A stretch of DNA of 64,000 nt from Paracoccaceae bacterium (GCA_024236495.1 JACKKJ010000002.1:525001-589000), one strand, 5' to 3'. Shown: positions 1 through 9,640, counted from the stretch's first letter. Notes: generated from the letters alone by a model not told the origin. Numbers and translations are program-made.

Positions 1-396
1 CGGCACCATCAGCAACAGCGCCACCGCCCCCAGCGTGATGTAGGGACGCTTCAGTACATCGCCGGCCGCCTGCTGGATCAGAAGCCCCATGTCGAGGACC
101 AGCCAGCACAGAAAATGCAGGACGACATAGGCGAAGCTGACCACGCCCAGGGCCCGCCGGAAGCGCAGAAGGCTCAGCCCTGCATATCGGCGCAATGGCG
201 TGATCGCGAGAACGGCAACGATCAGCTGCAGCGCCAGTTCGCCCATGCGGTGTTCCAGCGCCTTGACCGGATCGACGCCCAGCGATCCGTTCGCCGCCTG
301 CCACAACAGCCAGACCGGCGGGACAAACGCCAGCGCATAGATCGGCCAGACAGGAATACGGCGCAGAAAAGGGTTCAGGCGTTGGGCGAACTGCAT
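1..396 (-). CDS. msrQ: MsrQ, heme-binding membrane subunit of the MsrPQ system (partial, C-terminus outside window)
   Basis: This is the 5' part (132 codons) of the integral membrane protein that passes electrons from the quinone pool to the periplasmic reductase MsrP. The visible protein begins [20 protein letters not shown] and has hydrophobic helices around residues 15-33, 47-64, 77-98 and 115-132. A conserved-looking histidine sits in VVLHFLCW, which fits the heme-b ferric-reductase-like fold. The ATG overlaps the msrP stop codon (TGATG at 394-398), so the two genes form a translationally coupled operon with msrP first. The reading frame runs off the left edge, so the end is not seen. Confidence 0.9.
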   Translation of the reverse strand, partial: MQFAQRLNPFLRRIPVWPIYALAFVPPVWLLWQAANGSLGVDPVKALEHRMGELALQLIVAVLAITPLRRYAGLSLLRFRRALGVVSFAYVVLHFLCWLVLDMGLLIQQAAGDVLKRPYITLGAVALLLMVP

Positions 397-1325
397 CAGA
401 AATCCTGTGCGAGGTCTTGCCCGGCGTAAAGCTCGGCGACCTCTTCTGCGTAGCCGTTGAAAAGAAGCGTTTCCTGGCGACCCGCAAACAGGCCGGCGCC
501 GATCCGCCGTTCGCTTGCCTGGCTCCAACGGGGATGGTCCACCGCCGGGTTCACGTTCGAATAGAAGCCGTACTCGCGCGGATTGGTCTGGTTCCAGGTG
601 CACGGCGGCTGCGTGTCTGTCAGGGTGATCTTGACGATCGACTTGATCGACTTGAAGCCATACTTCCAGGGGACGACCAGCCGGATCGGCGCCCCGTTCT
701 GGTTCGGCATCTCTTCACCATAAAGGCCCGTTGCAAGGATCGTCAGCGGATTCATCGCTTCGTCCAGGCGCAGCCCCTCGCGGTAGGGCCAATCGAGGAT
801 GGCATGGTTCTGCCCTGGCATCTCGGACGGGCGATAGAGGGTTTCGAAGGCGACATACCTTGCACCCGCCCCCACGCCGACACGGTCGAGCAACCCCGAA
901 AGCGGAAAACCGACCCACGGCACGACCATCGACCAGGCCTCGACGCAGCGGAAGCGGTAAATGCGCTCCTCCAGCGTGACGCCGGAGAGGATGTCGGCCA
1001 GGTCGTAGCTTCCGGGGCGCTCGACCAGTCCGCCGATCTCCACCGCCCAGGGGTCGGTCGTCAGGGAACCGGCATAGGCCGCGGGATCGTCCTTGCCGGT
1101 GCCGAATTCGTAAAAGTTGTTGTAGCCGGTGACATCGGCAAGGCTATTCGGCGCCTCGCCGGTCGAATAGTCGGACGGGACGGTCGCGATTCCCGCCTGG
1201 CCCGTCCGGGGCATTGCCGACAGGACCGCGCCGGCGGTTGCGGCCATCATCTGGCGTCTGCTCAGAAACGAGGCCCGCGGCGTTACGTCGGACCATCTGA
1301 GGTCGGTTCTTGGCGATCTGCGCAT
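396..1325 (-). CDS. msrP: MsrP, periplasmic molybdopterin methionine sulfoxide reductase catalytic subunit
   Basis: MsrP repairs oxidised methionines in periplasmic proteins with a molybdopterin cofactor, using electrons from MsrQ. The protein is 309 aa. It starts with a Tat signal containing twin arginines R23-R24 ([10 protein letters not shown]) and a hydrophobic stretch, as expected for a cofactor-loaded export substrate. The likely Mo-ligating cysteine is C127 in [15 protein letters not shown] of the oxidoreductase molybdopterin-binding domain. I placed the start at 1325 rather than the longer upstream frame because GGAGGAAGAT lies directly before this ATG. The gene is divergent from the caspase-like gene and its stop overlaps the msrQ start. 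Confidence 0.95.
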   Translation of the reverse strand: MRRSPRTDLRWSDVTPRASFLSRRQMMAATAGAVLSAMPRTGQAGIATVPSDYSTGEAPNSLADVTGYNNFYEFGTGKDDPAAYAGSLTTDPWAVEIGGLVERPGSYDLADILSGVTLEERIYRFRCVEAWSMVVPWVGFPLSGLLDRVGVGAGARYVAFETLYRPSEMPGQNHAILDWPYREGLRLDEAMNPLTILATGLYGEEMPNQNGAPIRLVVPWKYGFKSIKSIVKITLTDTQPPCTWNQTNPREYGFYSNVNPAVDHPRWSQASERRIGAGLFAGRQETLLFNGYAEEVAELYAGQDLAQDF

Positions 1326-1535
1326 ATCTTCCTCCGGCTTCACGCCAGATGACCTAGCGGCTTCCGGCGCCGAAACCAAAGCAACTGATGTCAAATCCGC
1401 GTTCACAGTTTGAAACAAGTCTCGCCGGCATGTTCAAAAGTCTGTTCCGGAGGCAGTTTGTGCTAGGCGTTGCCGATTGCTTCGCGGTAAATCCGGATCA
1501 TGGTTCTGCAACGGTATTGTCCTGTGATACAGCGC

Positions 1536-3044
1536 ATGTTTTCGTTTTCGCTCCGCCGACGCGCACTCGCGGGGCTGATGTCGATCACTGTCGTCGTCGG
1601 TTTTCTTGGCAGCGGCGGCGCAAGGGCCGCAGACAGGGTCGCGCTTGTCATCGGCATGGCGCAGTACCGCAACGTCCCTGCGCTCTCCAACACGGTGAAC
1701 GACGCGCGCCTGCTGTCCGCAACGCTCAGCAGGATCGGCTTCGATGTCACGACGCTGATCGATACGCCGCAGGAGGAGCTGCGCGAGGAGCTGGACAAGT
1801 TCGCTTTCCGGTCCGAAACAGCCGACCTCGCGCTCATTTATTTCGCCGGTCACGGGGTCGAGGTGTCGGGCGAGAACTTCCTGCTGCCGGTCGATGTAGA
1901 CGTCAGGTCGAACAAGGATGTGCAGCGTCAATCCATATCGCTGAAGGATCTGCTTCACGTCGTCGACAGTGCCCGCAAGATGCGAATCGTGATTCTGGAC
2001 AGCTGCCGCAACAATCCGCTTGGGGACGGCATCTTGCAGGATGAAGGCGAAACGACCGCAGGTGGCGGCGGTGGCCTGGCGCCGCCCTCTCCTGATCGTG
2101 GAACGCTGGTCGCCTTCGCGGCGCGCGACGGACAGGTCGCGATGGACGGCGACGGGACGAACAGCCCCTTCGCCCTCGCGCTGTCCGAAAAGCTGGCCGA
2201 ACCGGGACTGGAGATCAGCCTGATGTTCCGTCAGGTCCGCGACGAGGTCCTTTCGGCCACCCGCAATCTTCAGGAGCCGAATACCTACGGTTCCCTTTCC
2301 GGAGTACCGTTCTATCTTGCCGGCTCGCCGGAGCTTCGCGACCAGCTGGCCACCGACGACCGCCGTGTCGCCTGGGCCGCAGTCGGCTCGAACCAGGAAT
2401 CGCAGCTGCGTTCCCTGGCTGATACGGGCGACGCGCGGGCGATGCTTGGACTTGCCTACATGCGGCTGGACAGCAGTGGTTCGGAATTCGACCCGGTGCA
2501 GGCCGCCGACCTTCTGGGCCGTGCGGCCGAGGCCGGATCACCGGAGGCGCAGTACGAACTTGCCAAGCTTTACGAAAAGGGAATTGGCCTGCCGCAGGAC
2601 GACGCCCGCGCGCTGGAACTGTTCAGCAAGTCTGCCGAACAAGGGTTTTCGGATGCCGTTAACGACATGGGCTTCTTCTATTACCAGGGAAGCCTTGGCC
2701 TGCAGCGCGACGCTCTCAAGGCCCTTCAGTATTTCGAACAGGCGGCGGACCTGCGCCATCCGCAGGCAATGTTCAACTTCGCAGCGCTGATCGACGACGG
2801 AATCGTTCCCGGCAAGGGTCCGGCGGATGCCGGAAAGTACCTTTATCAAGCCCTTCGTTCGGGCAGCGCGGCGGTTTTTCAACAGTTGTCGGAACGTCCG
2901 ACGATGTTTTCGCTGGAGTCACGAAAGGCACTTCAACAACAGTTGGCCGAGCACTCGTTCTATTCGGGACCGGTCGACGGAGATTTCGGCCCAGGCACGC
3001 AAAAGGCGGTCAGGGTAGCCTATGGTTTGAACACAGAGGGGTAA
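1536..3044 (+). CDS. secreted caspase-like (C14) peptidase with Sel1 repeats and a peptidoglycan-binding domain
   Basis: This is a multidomain exported protein of about 502 aa. Its signal peptide has an RRR n-region, a hydrophobic core and an ARA|AD cleavage site. Residues about 30-230 form a metacaspase/caspase-like domain with the catalytic dyad visible as His106 in YFAGHGVEV and Cys157 in ILDSCRNNP. Sel1-like repeats follow (GDARAMLGLAYMRL, GSPEAQYELAKLYEKG, GFSDAVNDMGFFYYQG). The C-terminus is a PG_binding_1-type module (GPVDGDFGPGTQKAV). The protease substrate is unknown. An in-frame ATG at 1500 would extend the n-region by 12 residues; 1536 gives the better signal peptide, but neither has a strong Shine-Dalgarno. 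It is followed after 3 nt by a co-oriented gene. Confidence 0.85.
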   Translation: MFSFSLRRRALAGLMSITVVVGFLGSGGARAADRVALVIGMAQYRNVPALSNTVNDARLLSATLSRIGFDVTTLIDTPQEELREELDKFAFRSETADLALIYFAGHGVEVSGENFLLPVDVDVRSNKDVQRQSISLKDLLHVVDSARKMRIVILDSCRNNPLGDGILQDEGETTAGGGGGLAPPSPDRGTLVAFAARDGQVAMDGDGTNSPFALALSEKLAEPGLEISLMFRQVRDEVLSATRNLQEPNTYGSLSGVPFYLAGSPELRDQLATDDRRVAWAAVGSNQESQLRSLADTGDARAMLGLAYMRLDSSGSEFDPVQAADLLGRAAEAGSPEAQYELAKLYEKGIGLPQDDARALELFSKSAEQGFSDAVNDMGFFYYQGSLGLQRDALKALQYFEQAADLRHPQAMFNFAALIDDGIVPGKGPADAGKYLYQALRSGSAAVFQQLSERPTMFSLESRKALQQQLAEHSFYSGPVDGDFGPGTQKAVRVAYGLNTEG

Positions 3045-3047
3045 GGG

Positions 3048-3764
3048 ATGAAGATGTTTGAGACCGGGCGGCAAGTCCGACATGGGCTTGTCAGTGGGGG
3101 GGCGATTCTGGCGGCGATGCTTGCCGCAGATCTGGCAGCCGCCGCGCCTGTTGCCGGCTTGCCGGCAGATCTTGGGATTGGCGTCAGCGGAACGATCGCG
3201 AGCGTACCCGGGGCGCAACTATTCCACGTACAATGCGGTAGTCAGGACGGCGAAGGCAGCTGCTTCGAACCGGAAGCGCCAAGGTCGAATCCTGCCACTC
3301 CTGTCACGGAGAACACCACGCAGGAAGTCGTCGATGTGATTTCCACCGCCAAGGATACCTGTTCGGACGACTGGATCAACGAAACCTACCGGATCGACTG
3401 TATTCGACAGACGTTGCTGTTAGCCGCAGCCAAGTTGCCGACACGAGGGGACTATGCACCTGTCAAGGCTGCGCTGGTCGATGCCGCCGACAAGCTGGAC
3501 AAGATCGTCAAGCAGAACGGCAGCGCGTCATCCGGCACCGTGTCACCGAACATAGGCGGACGACCCTTGGCTCCCACTCTGCCGCCGCTGCGCGCCGTGG
3601 ATCCCGCGGCACAGGAGCAGGCCGTGGCTGAAGCGCTCGCCGTTCTGGAAGAGGCCGAGACCATCCTCCTGCGGTCGTCAGAGAACTCTACACGGCGTCT
3701 GGAGCACTATCAGCAGGTCGCCCAGGCGATCGATTCGACGAAGGTGCTTCTGCGGTCGTCCTGA
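3048..3764 (+). CDS. hypothetical exported protein downstream of caspase-like gene
   Basis: This 238-aa protein belongs to no family I recognise. An N-terminal hydrophobic segment (GLVSGGAILAAMLAADLAAA) looks like a signal peptide. The mature part has four cysteines in two spaced pairs (CGSQDGEGSC and CSDDWINETYRIDC), which suggests disulfides. The C-terminal half is helical and charged (ALAVLEEAETILLRSSENS) and could form a coiled coil. It begins 3 nt after the caspase-like gene with GGGG upstream, so the two are almost certainly one transcript. A partner or substrate role for that protein is inference from position only. Transcription ends at the hairpin that follows. Confidence 0.7.
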   Translation: MKMFETGRQVRHGLVSGGAILAAMLAADLAAAAPVAGLPADLGIGVSGTIASVPGAQLFHVQCGSQDGEGSCFEPEAPRSNPATPVTENTTQEVVDVISTAKDTCSDDWINETYRIDCIRQTLLLAAAKLPTRGDYAPVKAALVDAADKLDKIVKQNGSASSGTVSPNIGGRPLAPTLPPLRAVDPAAQEQAVAEALAVLEEAETILLRSSENSTRRLEHYQQVAQAIDSTKVLLRSS

Positions 3765-3810
3765 GCACGACGCCTTTGGCAGGTCGGCCGGAATCGCGAC
3801 CTGAAATGAG

Positions 3811-3840
3811 AAGGCGCGGGGGAATGCCCCGCGCCTTTTC
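3811..3840. terminator. bidirectional intrinsic terminator between the caspase operon and clpB
   Basis: A perfect 11-bp stem (3811-3821 with 3827-3837) and a 5-nt loop are followed by TTTT on the + strand. On the opposite strand an A/T-rich flank follows the stem. The hairpin sits between the convergent ends at 3764 and 3843 and can serve both. Confidence 0.85.
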
Positions 3841-3842
3841 CG

Positions 3843-6458
3843 TCAGTGCAGAACGGCATCTTCCGGCCGCGGCCTGGATGACCGCGAGACCCGCTCCCCG
3901 ACGATCAGCCCGTCAGCACCTGCGCCGACATGAACGGTGTCGCCGTCCTTGATGTCGCCCGCAAGGATCATCTCGGCCAGCGGGTCCTGCAGATGGCGCT
4001 GGATCACCCGCTTGAGCGGCCGCGCGCCGAAGACGGGATCATAGCCTTCGTCCGCAAGCCATTTCATTGCTGCCGGATCCAGATCAAGCGCGATCTTGCG
4101 CTGCGACAGCCGCCTTTCAAGCCGCTGAAGCTGGATCGTGACGATCCCGTCCATGTCCGCCCGCGTCAGCCGGTCAAAGATGATCTGGTCGTCGAGCCGG
4201 TTCAGGAATTCTGGCCGGAAATGCGCCCGGACCGCGTCCATCACGTCACGCCGCGCCTGCCCGCTATCCGCGCCTTCCGGCAACTGGCTCAGCGCCTGGC
4301 TGCCAAGGTTCGAGGTCAGCACGATCAGCGTCTGCTTGAAGTCGACACGGCGACCCTGGCCATCCGTCAGGATGCCGTCGTCAAGCACCTGCAAGAGCAC
4401 GTTGAAGACATCCGGATGCGCCTTTTCCACCTCGTCGAACAGCACGACCTGATAGGGTCGGCGCCGCACCGCCTCGGTCAGTACGCCGCCCTCGTCATAG
4501 CCGACATAGCCCGGAGGCGCGCCGATCAGACGGGCGACCGAATGCTTCTCCATGAATTCCGACATGTCGATGCGGACCATCGCGTGTTCGTCATCGAAAA
4601 GGTATTCGGCCAGCGCCTTGGTGAGTTCGGTCTTCCCGACGCCGGTCGGCCCAAGGAAGAGGAACGAACCCAGGGGGCGGTTTTCGTCGTTCAGACCCGC
4701 CCGTGCGCGGCGGACGGCGTTGGACACCGCGACCACGGCGGCATGCTGGCCGACCACGCGGCGCCCAAGCTCCTCCTCCATCTTGAGAAGCTTCTCGCGC
4801 TCGCCCTCCAGCATCTTCGAGGTCGGGATGCCGGTCCAGCGTTCGACGACCTCGGCGATTTGTTCGGGGCGCACGGCCTCTTCGACCATAAGGCCGTCGT
4901 CCTGCGCCTCGGCCTCGGACAGCTTGCGCTCGATCTCGGGGATGCGGCCGTACTGCAATTCTCCCGCGCGGCCGAAGTTGCCCTCCCGCTTGGCATGCTC
5001 CAGTTCGTTGCGCGCCTGCTCCAGCTCGCCCTTGAGCGCCTGCGCAACGTTCAGCTTGTCGCGTTCGGCCTGCCACTTCGCCGTCATCTCGGCCGAGTGC
5101 TGCTTGAGGTCGGACAGTTCCCTTTCCAGCTTTTCCAGCCGATCCTTGGACGCCGCGTCGTCTTCCTTCTTCAGTGCCTCGGCCTCGATCTGCTTTTGCA
5201 GAATCTCACGGTCGATAGCATCCAGCTCCTCGGGCTTCGAATCGACTTCCATCCGCAGCCTCGACGCCGCCTCATCGACAAGGTCGATGGCCTTGTCCGG
5301 CAGGAAACGGTCGGTGATGTAGCGGTGCGACAGGGTCGCGGCGGCAACCAGCGCGCTGTCGGAAATCCGCACACCATGGTGCAGTTCGTACTTCTCCTTG
5401 ATGCCGCGCAGGATCGACACGGTATCCTCGACCGTCGGCTCCTCGACCATCACGGGCTGGAACCGGCGGGCAAGTGCCGCGTCTTTCTCAATATACTTGC
5501 GATACTCGTCCAGCGTGGTCGCGCCGACGCAGTGCAGCTCCCCCCGCGCAAGCGACGGCTTGATCAGGTTGGCGGCATCCATGGCGCCGTCGGTCTTGCC
5601 CGCGCCGACCAGCGTGTGAAGCTCGTCGATGAACAGGATGATCTCGCCGGCGGCGGTCTCGATCTCCTTCAGGATGGCCTTCAGCCGTTCCTCGAACTCG
5701 CCACGATATTTCGACCCGGCGATCAGTGCGCCCATGTCCAGCGCCATGAGTTTCTTGTTGCGCAGGGATTCGGGTACGTCACCGTTGACGATGCGCAGCG
5801 CCAGACCTTCGGCAATGGCGGTCTTGCCGACGCCGGGTTCGCCGATCAGCACCGGATTGTTCTTGGTCCGGCGGCTCAGCACCTGCATGGTGCGGCGGAT
5901 TTCCTCGTCGCGGCCGATGATCGGGTCGATCTTGCCGTCCTCGGCCATCGCGGTCAGATCGCGCGCGTATTTCTTCAGCGCGTCATAGCCTTCCTCGGCG
6001 CTGGCCGTGTCGGCGGTACGCCCCTTGCGGATGTCGTTGATCGCGGCATTCAGCGTTTGCGCGGTCACCGCGCCCGCATCCAGCGCGTCCTTGGCGCGCG
6101 TGTTCACCATCGCCAGCGCCATAAGAATACGTTCCACCGGGACAAAGCTGTCGCCCGCCTTCTTGGCCAGCTTCTCGGCCTCGTCCAGAACCCGCACCAG
6201 CGAGGTATCGACATAGACCTCACCCGAGCCGCCCGAAACCTTGGGCTGCTTGGCAACGGCAGCCTCGACGGCCTCTGCCACGCGTTCGGGTGCGCCCCCG
6301 GCACGTCGGATCAGGTTCGCGGACAAACCCTGTTCATCGTCCATGAAGGCCTTGAGAAGATGCTCGGGCATCACGCGCTGGTGCCCCTCGCGCATCGCGA
6401 TGGTCTGGGCAGCCTGAAGGAAGCCGCGCGACCGCTCCGTGAACTTTTCCATGTTCAT
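3843..6458 (-). CDS. clpB: ClpB, ATP-dependent disaggregase chaperone
   Basis: ClpB is a hexameric AAA+ machine that extracts polypeptides from aggregates together with DnaK. The 871-aa protein shows the full layout: an N-terminal Clp_N repeat domain starting [16 protein letters not shown]1 with Walker [14 protein letters not shown], a middle coiled-coil domain (the [13 protein letters not shown] region), NBD2 with Walker [14 protein letters not shown], and the C-terminal ClpB D2-small domain. The length matches the family. The start at 6458 is supported by AGGAG eight bases upstream; the frame itself is open further 5'. It is monocistronic. I looked for an alphaproteobacterial RpoH-type heat-shock promoter upstream and could not define one with confidence. 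Confidence 0.97.
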   Translation of the reverse strand: MNMEKFTERSRGFLQAAQTIAMREGHQRVMPEHLLKAFMDDEQGLSANLIRRAGGAPERVAEAVEAAVAKQPKVSGGSGEVYVDTSLVRVLDEAEKLAKKAGDSFVPVERILMALAMVNTRAKDALDAGAVTAQTLNAAINDIRKGRTADTASAEEGYDALKKYARDLTAMAEDGKIDPIIGRDEEIRRTMQVLSRRTKNNPVLIGEPGVGKTAIAEGLALRIVNGDVPESLRNKKLMALDMGALIAGSKYRGEFEERLKAILKEIETAAGEIILFIDELHTLVGAGKTDGAMDAANLIKPSLARGELHCVGATTLDEYRKYIEKDAALARRFQPVMVEEPTVEDTVSILRGIKEKYELHHGVRISDSALVAAATLSHRYITDRFLPDKAIDLVDEAASRLRMEVDSKPEELDAIDREILQKQIEAEALKKEDDAASKDRLEKLERELSDLKQHSAEMTAKWQAERDKLNVAQALKGELEQARNELEHAKREGNFGRAGELQYGRIPEIERKLSEAEAQDDGLMVEEAVRPEQIAEVVERWTGIPTSKMLEGEREKLLKMEEELGRRVVGQHAAVVAVSNAVRRARAGLNDENRPLGSFLFLGPTGVGKTELTKALAEYLFDDEHAMVRIDMSEFMEKHSVARLIGAPPGYVGYDEGGVLTEAVRRRPYQVVLFDEVEKAHPDVFNVLLQVLDDGILTDGQGRRVDFKQTLIVLTSNLGSQALSQLPEGADSGQARRDVMDAVRAHFRPEFLNRLDDQIIFDRLTRADMDGIVTIQLQRLERRLSQRKIALDLDPAAMKWLADEGYDPVFGARPLKRVIQRHLQDPLAEMILAGDIKDGDTVHVGAGADGLIVGERVSRSSRPRPEDAVLH

Positions 6459-6676
6459 CGGCACACTCCTTTTCAAAGCACCCATCCGTCGGCACCCGCA
6501 TTGCGGCATGCCTTCCTGGGCCTGAGACTTACTTGGGAAACGAAGGCGGAACCATCAAGGGCATTTCCGGCAGGAAGTCGTTCGAATTGCGGGAATCTCG
6601 TCTTCAGCGCGCGGTGGTGAACCGGATCGTAACCTTCTTGCCCGAGGGTCGTCCCATGTCAGGATCGGAGCACCCC

Positions 6677-6841
6677 ATGTCGACCATCGCCCAATCACTC
6701 GTCGCCGCCGTCAACGGACTTCGCCACAAGGGTGTGCGATCCGAACCGCCGCAACTGACGGCGATCGCCTGGCAGGCACGCCTGCACATAGCCCGCCGCC
6801 CGCACGGGGTCTTCGGCACCTGCCGGCGGTTCGTGGCATGA
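6677..6841 (+). CDS. small hypothetical protein, first of a coupled pair
   Basis: This 54-aa ORF (MSTIAQSLVAAVNGLRHKG...) is preceded by GGAG seven bases before the ATG. Its stop overlaps the next ATG (ATGA at 6838-6841). I recognise no family. The Shine-Dalgarno and the overlap with a downstream ORF of GC-rich codon usage suggest it is real. An ATG at 6656 in the same frame is a longer alternative. Confidence 0.45.
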   Translation: MSTIAQSLVAAVNGLRHKGVRSEPPQLTAIAWQARLHIARRPHGVFGTCRRFVA

Positions 6842-7083
6842 CCCGCATCCTTTCCGCCCGCGTCCTGCGGGCCCAACGTGGCGGCGAAACCGGCCGGGTT
6901 CATGCCGTCGTCCGTCTTCTGGTCGAAACGCGACCGGGTGGCGGCATGGATCAGGTCGATGTCACCGTTGCGGCTCCGGGCCAGGCCCCCGGCGCCGCCC
7001 CGCTGCGTCACCGGCTGCTTTCCGCCGCGAAACTCGCCTTTGCCGCCGCGCCCACTGCCTATCTCTCGCGCCGCGCGGCCTGA
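6838..7083 (+). CDS. small hypothetical protein, second of a coupled pair
   Basis: This 81-aa basic protein (starts MTRILSARVLRAQRGG) is translationally coupled to the preceding ORF through an ATGA overlap. Codon third positions are strongly G/C, like neighbouring genes. Its 3' end overlaps the convergent cutC end by about 25 bp. It has no membrane segment or motif I recognise, so its function is unknown. Confidence 0.5.
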   Translation: MTRILSARVLRAQRGGETGRVHAVVRLLVETRPGGGMDQVDVTVAAPGQAPGAAPLRHRLLSAAKLAFAAAPTAYLSRRAA

Positions 7084-7793
7084 GACCTCATCATCGCCGC
7101 CTTGAGGGCGCGGACCTTGTCGGCGCTGGTTTCCCGCCGGGCGTACCCGCCGAAACCCGGGACGACCCTGCTTGACGCGGGCGCAACGGCGAGGGAACAG
7201 CTTCCGTGCACCTCATCAACCGCAAGAGCTTCCAGCAGCGCCCCCACGTTCCCGGCGTCGATCCCCGCGCCGGGCATGATCCCTGTCCGCCCCGCCGCCG
7301 CCGCGCAGATCCCGGCAAGGGCGTCGATGCCCTCGGGCGCGGTAGGGGCACCACCGGAGGTCAGGATCCTGTCGAAGCCCAGCGTAACCGCGGTATCGAC
7401 GGCCTCTGCGAAGTCCGGGACAAGATCGAAGACGCGGTGCAGCGTCAGGCTCATCGCATCCGCCGCGTCGCGCAGCCGTGCAAGGGTATCGGCATCCAGG
7501 CGTCCATCGGCCAAGGCCGCGCCGATCACGACACCGGCAAGCCCTGCTTTCCGAGCCGCGCGAATGTCGGCCAGCATGGTGGCGACCTCGGCGGAGGAAT
7601 AACGGAAATTGCCAGACCGGGGCCGGATCAGGGCGTGAACAGGCACCGGCAAAAGCGCCGCCCGCGCCATCAACCCCGCCGAAGGTGTCAGCCCGCCAAG
7701 CTCGAGCGCCGAACAAAGCTCGATCCGGTCCGCGCCGCCCGCAACCGCTGCAGTCGCCCCGTCGGCACCGTCCACACAGACTTCCAGCCTCAT
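7059..7793 (-). CDS. cutC: CutC family protein (copper homeostasis family TIM barrel)
   Basis: This 244-aa protein of the CutC family begins MRLEVCVDGADGATAAVAGG and shows family landmarks such as GADRIELCSALELGGLTPSAG and the LTSGGAPTAPEG and GIMPGAG segments of the TIM barrel. CutC was originally linked to copper tolerance in E. coli, but its biochemical role is not settled, so the name is by family only. The start at 7793 matches the known N-terminus; the longer open frame upstream lies over pyrF. It is divergent from pyrF with a 69-bp gap. Confidence 0.9.
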   Translation of the reverse strand: MRLEVCVDGADGATAAVAGGADRIELCSALELGGLTPSAGLMARAALLPVPVHALIRPRSGNFRYSSAEVATMLADIRAARKAGLAGVVIGAALADGRLDADTLARLRDAADAMSLTLHRVFDLVPDFAEAVDTAVTLGFDRILTSGGAPTAPEGIDALAGICAAAAGRTGIMPGAGIDAGNVGALLEALAVDEVHGSCSLAVAPASSRVVPGFGGYARRETSADKVRALKAAMMRSQAARRER

Positions 7794-7862
7794 AGTCCCT
7801 CCCAGGTTCTTGACAGATGCGTCGTCTGGTCCCAAACCGCGCGCGACCGAACGGAGGGCCCC

Positions 7863-8585
7863 ATGACCAAGCCGGATGACCGCCTGATCGTTGCACTCGA
7901 TGTCGCGAACGCGATCGCGGGGCTGGAACTCGCCGACAGGCTGGGCGATTCCGTCAGTTTCTACAAGATCGGGCTTGGCATGCTGACCGGCGGCGGGCTG
8001 GCGCTTGCCAACGAGCTGAAGCAGGAACGCGGCAAGCGCATCTTCCTTGACATGAAGCTCTTCGACATCGGCGCCACCGTCGAGGCGGCGGTACGCGGCA
8101 TCGCCCAGTTCGATCTGGATTTCCTGACGGTGCATGGCGACCCGCATGTTGTGCGCGCGGCCAAGTCCGGTGCGGCCGGCAAGGATCTGAAAATCCTGGC
8201 GGTCACCGTCCTGACCTCCCTGGACCGGGCCGACCTCGACGCCGGGCTGATCGTTCCGGGCGACCTTGGCGACATCGTCATCGAACGCGCTGCCCGCGCC
8301 TTTTCCGCCGGGGCCGATGGCGTGATATGCAGCCCGAACGAGGCCGCCCTGATCCGCGCCCTGCCAGAGGCCGACGGCCGCCTGATTGTCACCCCTGGCG
8401 TTCGCCCGGCGGGCACGGCGCTAGGCGATCAGAAGCGCGTCGCGACCCCGGCCGAGGCCGTAGCGGACGGGGCGGACCATATCGTCGTGGGTCGCCCGAT
8501 CTGGCGCGCGCCCGACCCGCGTGCCGCGGCCGAGGCGGTGATCGCCGAGCTTGCCTCCCCACAGGCGCGTCAACCGAATCGCTGA
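7863..8585 (+). CDS. pyrF: PyrF, orotidine-5'-phosphate decarboxylase
   Basis: PyrF catalyses the last step of UMP synthesis, OMP to UMP plus CO2. The protein is 240 aa and starts MTKPDDRLIVALDVANA. The catalytic charged network is visible in KRIFLDMKLFDIGATV (the Lys-Asp-x-Lys-Asp arrangement of the family), and the phosphate-binding end is VTPGVRP...VVGRPIWRA. The ATG follows an ACGGAGGGCCCC ribosome-binding region. It ends 22 bp from the convergent serB end. Confidence 0.96.
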   Translation: MTKPDDRLIVALDVANAIAGLELADRLGDSVSFYKIGLGMLTGGGLALANELKQERGKRIFLDMKLFDIGATVEAAVRGIAQFDLDFLTVHGDPHVVRAAKSGAAGKDLKILAVTVLTSLDRADLDAGLIVPGDLGDIVIERAARAFSAGADGVICSPNEAALIRALPEADGRLIVTPGVRPAGTALGDQKRVATPAEAVADGADHIVVGRPIWRAPDPRAAAEAVIAELASPQARQPNR

Positions 8586-8607
8586 TCGCGCACAACGCTC
8601 GATGGGC

Positions 8608-9486
8608 CTATGGCCGGATGAACTCGTCCGCCGCGTAGCCCTGGATATAAAGAAGCGCCGTCAGATCGCCGTGGTTGATACGGATATCGCACTGCGCGGC
8701 GACCGAGGGCTTGGCATGCAGCGCCACGCCCGCCCCGGCCAGCTTCAGCATGCCAAGATCATTGGCGCCGTCCCCCACCGCCATCACTTCGTCATGACCG
8801 ATGCCCAGCGCCGCCGAAATCTCCTCCAGGGCGGCGATCTTGGCCTCGCGCCCCAGGATCGGTCGGCCCACATCGCCGGTAAGCACGCCGTTCTCTGCCA
8901 GAAGCGTATTGGCGCGGTTCTGGTCAAAACCCAGTTCGGCGGCCACAGCGCGGGTAAAGGCCGTGAATCCGCCCGATACCAGCGCCGCGTGGCCCCCGTT
9001 GGCCTTCATCGTCGCGATCAGTTCGCGGCCGCCCGGCGTGAAGGTGATCCGCTCTGCCAAGACCCGGTCGATGACCGATTCAGGCAGCCCCTTCAGCAGG
9101 CCAACCCTTTCGATCAGCGCCCCTTCGAAGTCCAGTTCGCCGTTCATCGCCCGCGCGGTGATGTCGGCGACGCGCGCGCCGACGCCGGCCATGTCGGCCA
9201 GTTCGTCGATGCATTCCTGGCGGATCATGGTCGAATCCATGTCGGCCAGAAGCATCTTCTTCCGCCGCCCCGCAACCGGTTGAACGACAAGGTCGACGCC
9301 GATCCCCTGCAGGCCGGCCCAGACGTCCCAGCGGTTTTCGGGGATGCTGTTCACCATGAATTCCGCCGCAATTCCGGGGCTTAGCCACTGCGCCACACCG
9401 CCGCCCCAGGCATCGCGGAGCGATTCTACGGCGGTCCGGTCAAGGTCGGCGCGGGCGGGATTGGCAAGCAAGGTGGCAACGAACAT
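8608..9486 (-). CDS. serB: SerB, phosphoserine phosphatase
   Basis: SerB is a HAD-superfamily phosphatase that dephosphorylates O-phospho-L-serine, the final step of serine synthesis. The protein is 292 aa. HAD motif I is LLADMDSTMI (nucleophile Asp), the serine motif is ALVSGGFTAF, and the Mg-binding motif is AVGDGANDLGML. A roughly 75-residue N-terminal region with an ACT-like character precedes the HAD domain. It is transcribed divergently from serC-serA with a 154-bp intergenic region, so the three pathway genes form one regulatory unit. Confidence 0.95.
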   Translation of the reverse strand: MFVATLLANPARADLDRTAVESLRDAWGGGVAQWLSPGIAAEFMVNSIPENRWDVWAGLQGIGVDLVVQPVAGRRKKMLLADMDSTMIRQECIDELADMAGVGARVADITARAMNGELDFEGALIERVGLLKGLPESVIDRVLAERITFTPGGRELIATMKANGGHAALVSGGFTAFTRAVAAELGFDQNRANTLLAENGVLTGDVGRPILGREAKIAALEEISAALGIGHDEVMAVGDGANDLGMLKLAGAGVALHAKPSVAAQCDIRINHGDLTALLYIQGYAADEFIRP

Positions 9487-9550
9487 CGATCTGTTTCCGA
9501 TAGTGAACTGACGGTGTCGCTTTTCGGACCCCAAGCGGCGCTTTAGGGCA

Positions 9551-9640
9551 GTTTTCCCGCTTGCGCCAGCCCCGGCACCCGCATATCGCTGTCGGCGGGA
9601 CACCCCTCCCCAACGAGGGGCGCTTATCTGGAAGGATACC
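9551..9640 (+). ncRNA. candidate structured leader of serC (serC-motif-like)
   Basis: Before the serC ATG two nested structures can be drawn. A closing stem pairs TCCCGC (9555-9560) with GCGGGA (9595-9600) around a C-rich interior. A second hairpin pairs CCCCT (9603-9607) with AGGGG (9616-9620) and ends 20 nt before the start codon. A conserved RNA called the serC motif is known upstream of serC in Alphaproteobacteria, and position and architecture fit. I cannot run a covariance model, so the assignment is tentative. Confidence 0.45.

Noticed and set aside
6459..6560. Heat-shock (RpoH) promoter for clpB
   Set aside because: No convincing CTTG / CCCAT-type pair at the right spacing could be found by eye.
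3930..6620. 896-codon open frame opposite clpB
   Set aside because: Shadow of clpB; its composition is Arg/His/Leu-rich with no domain.
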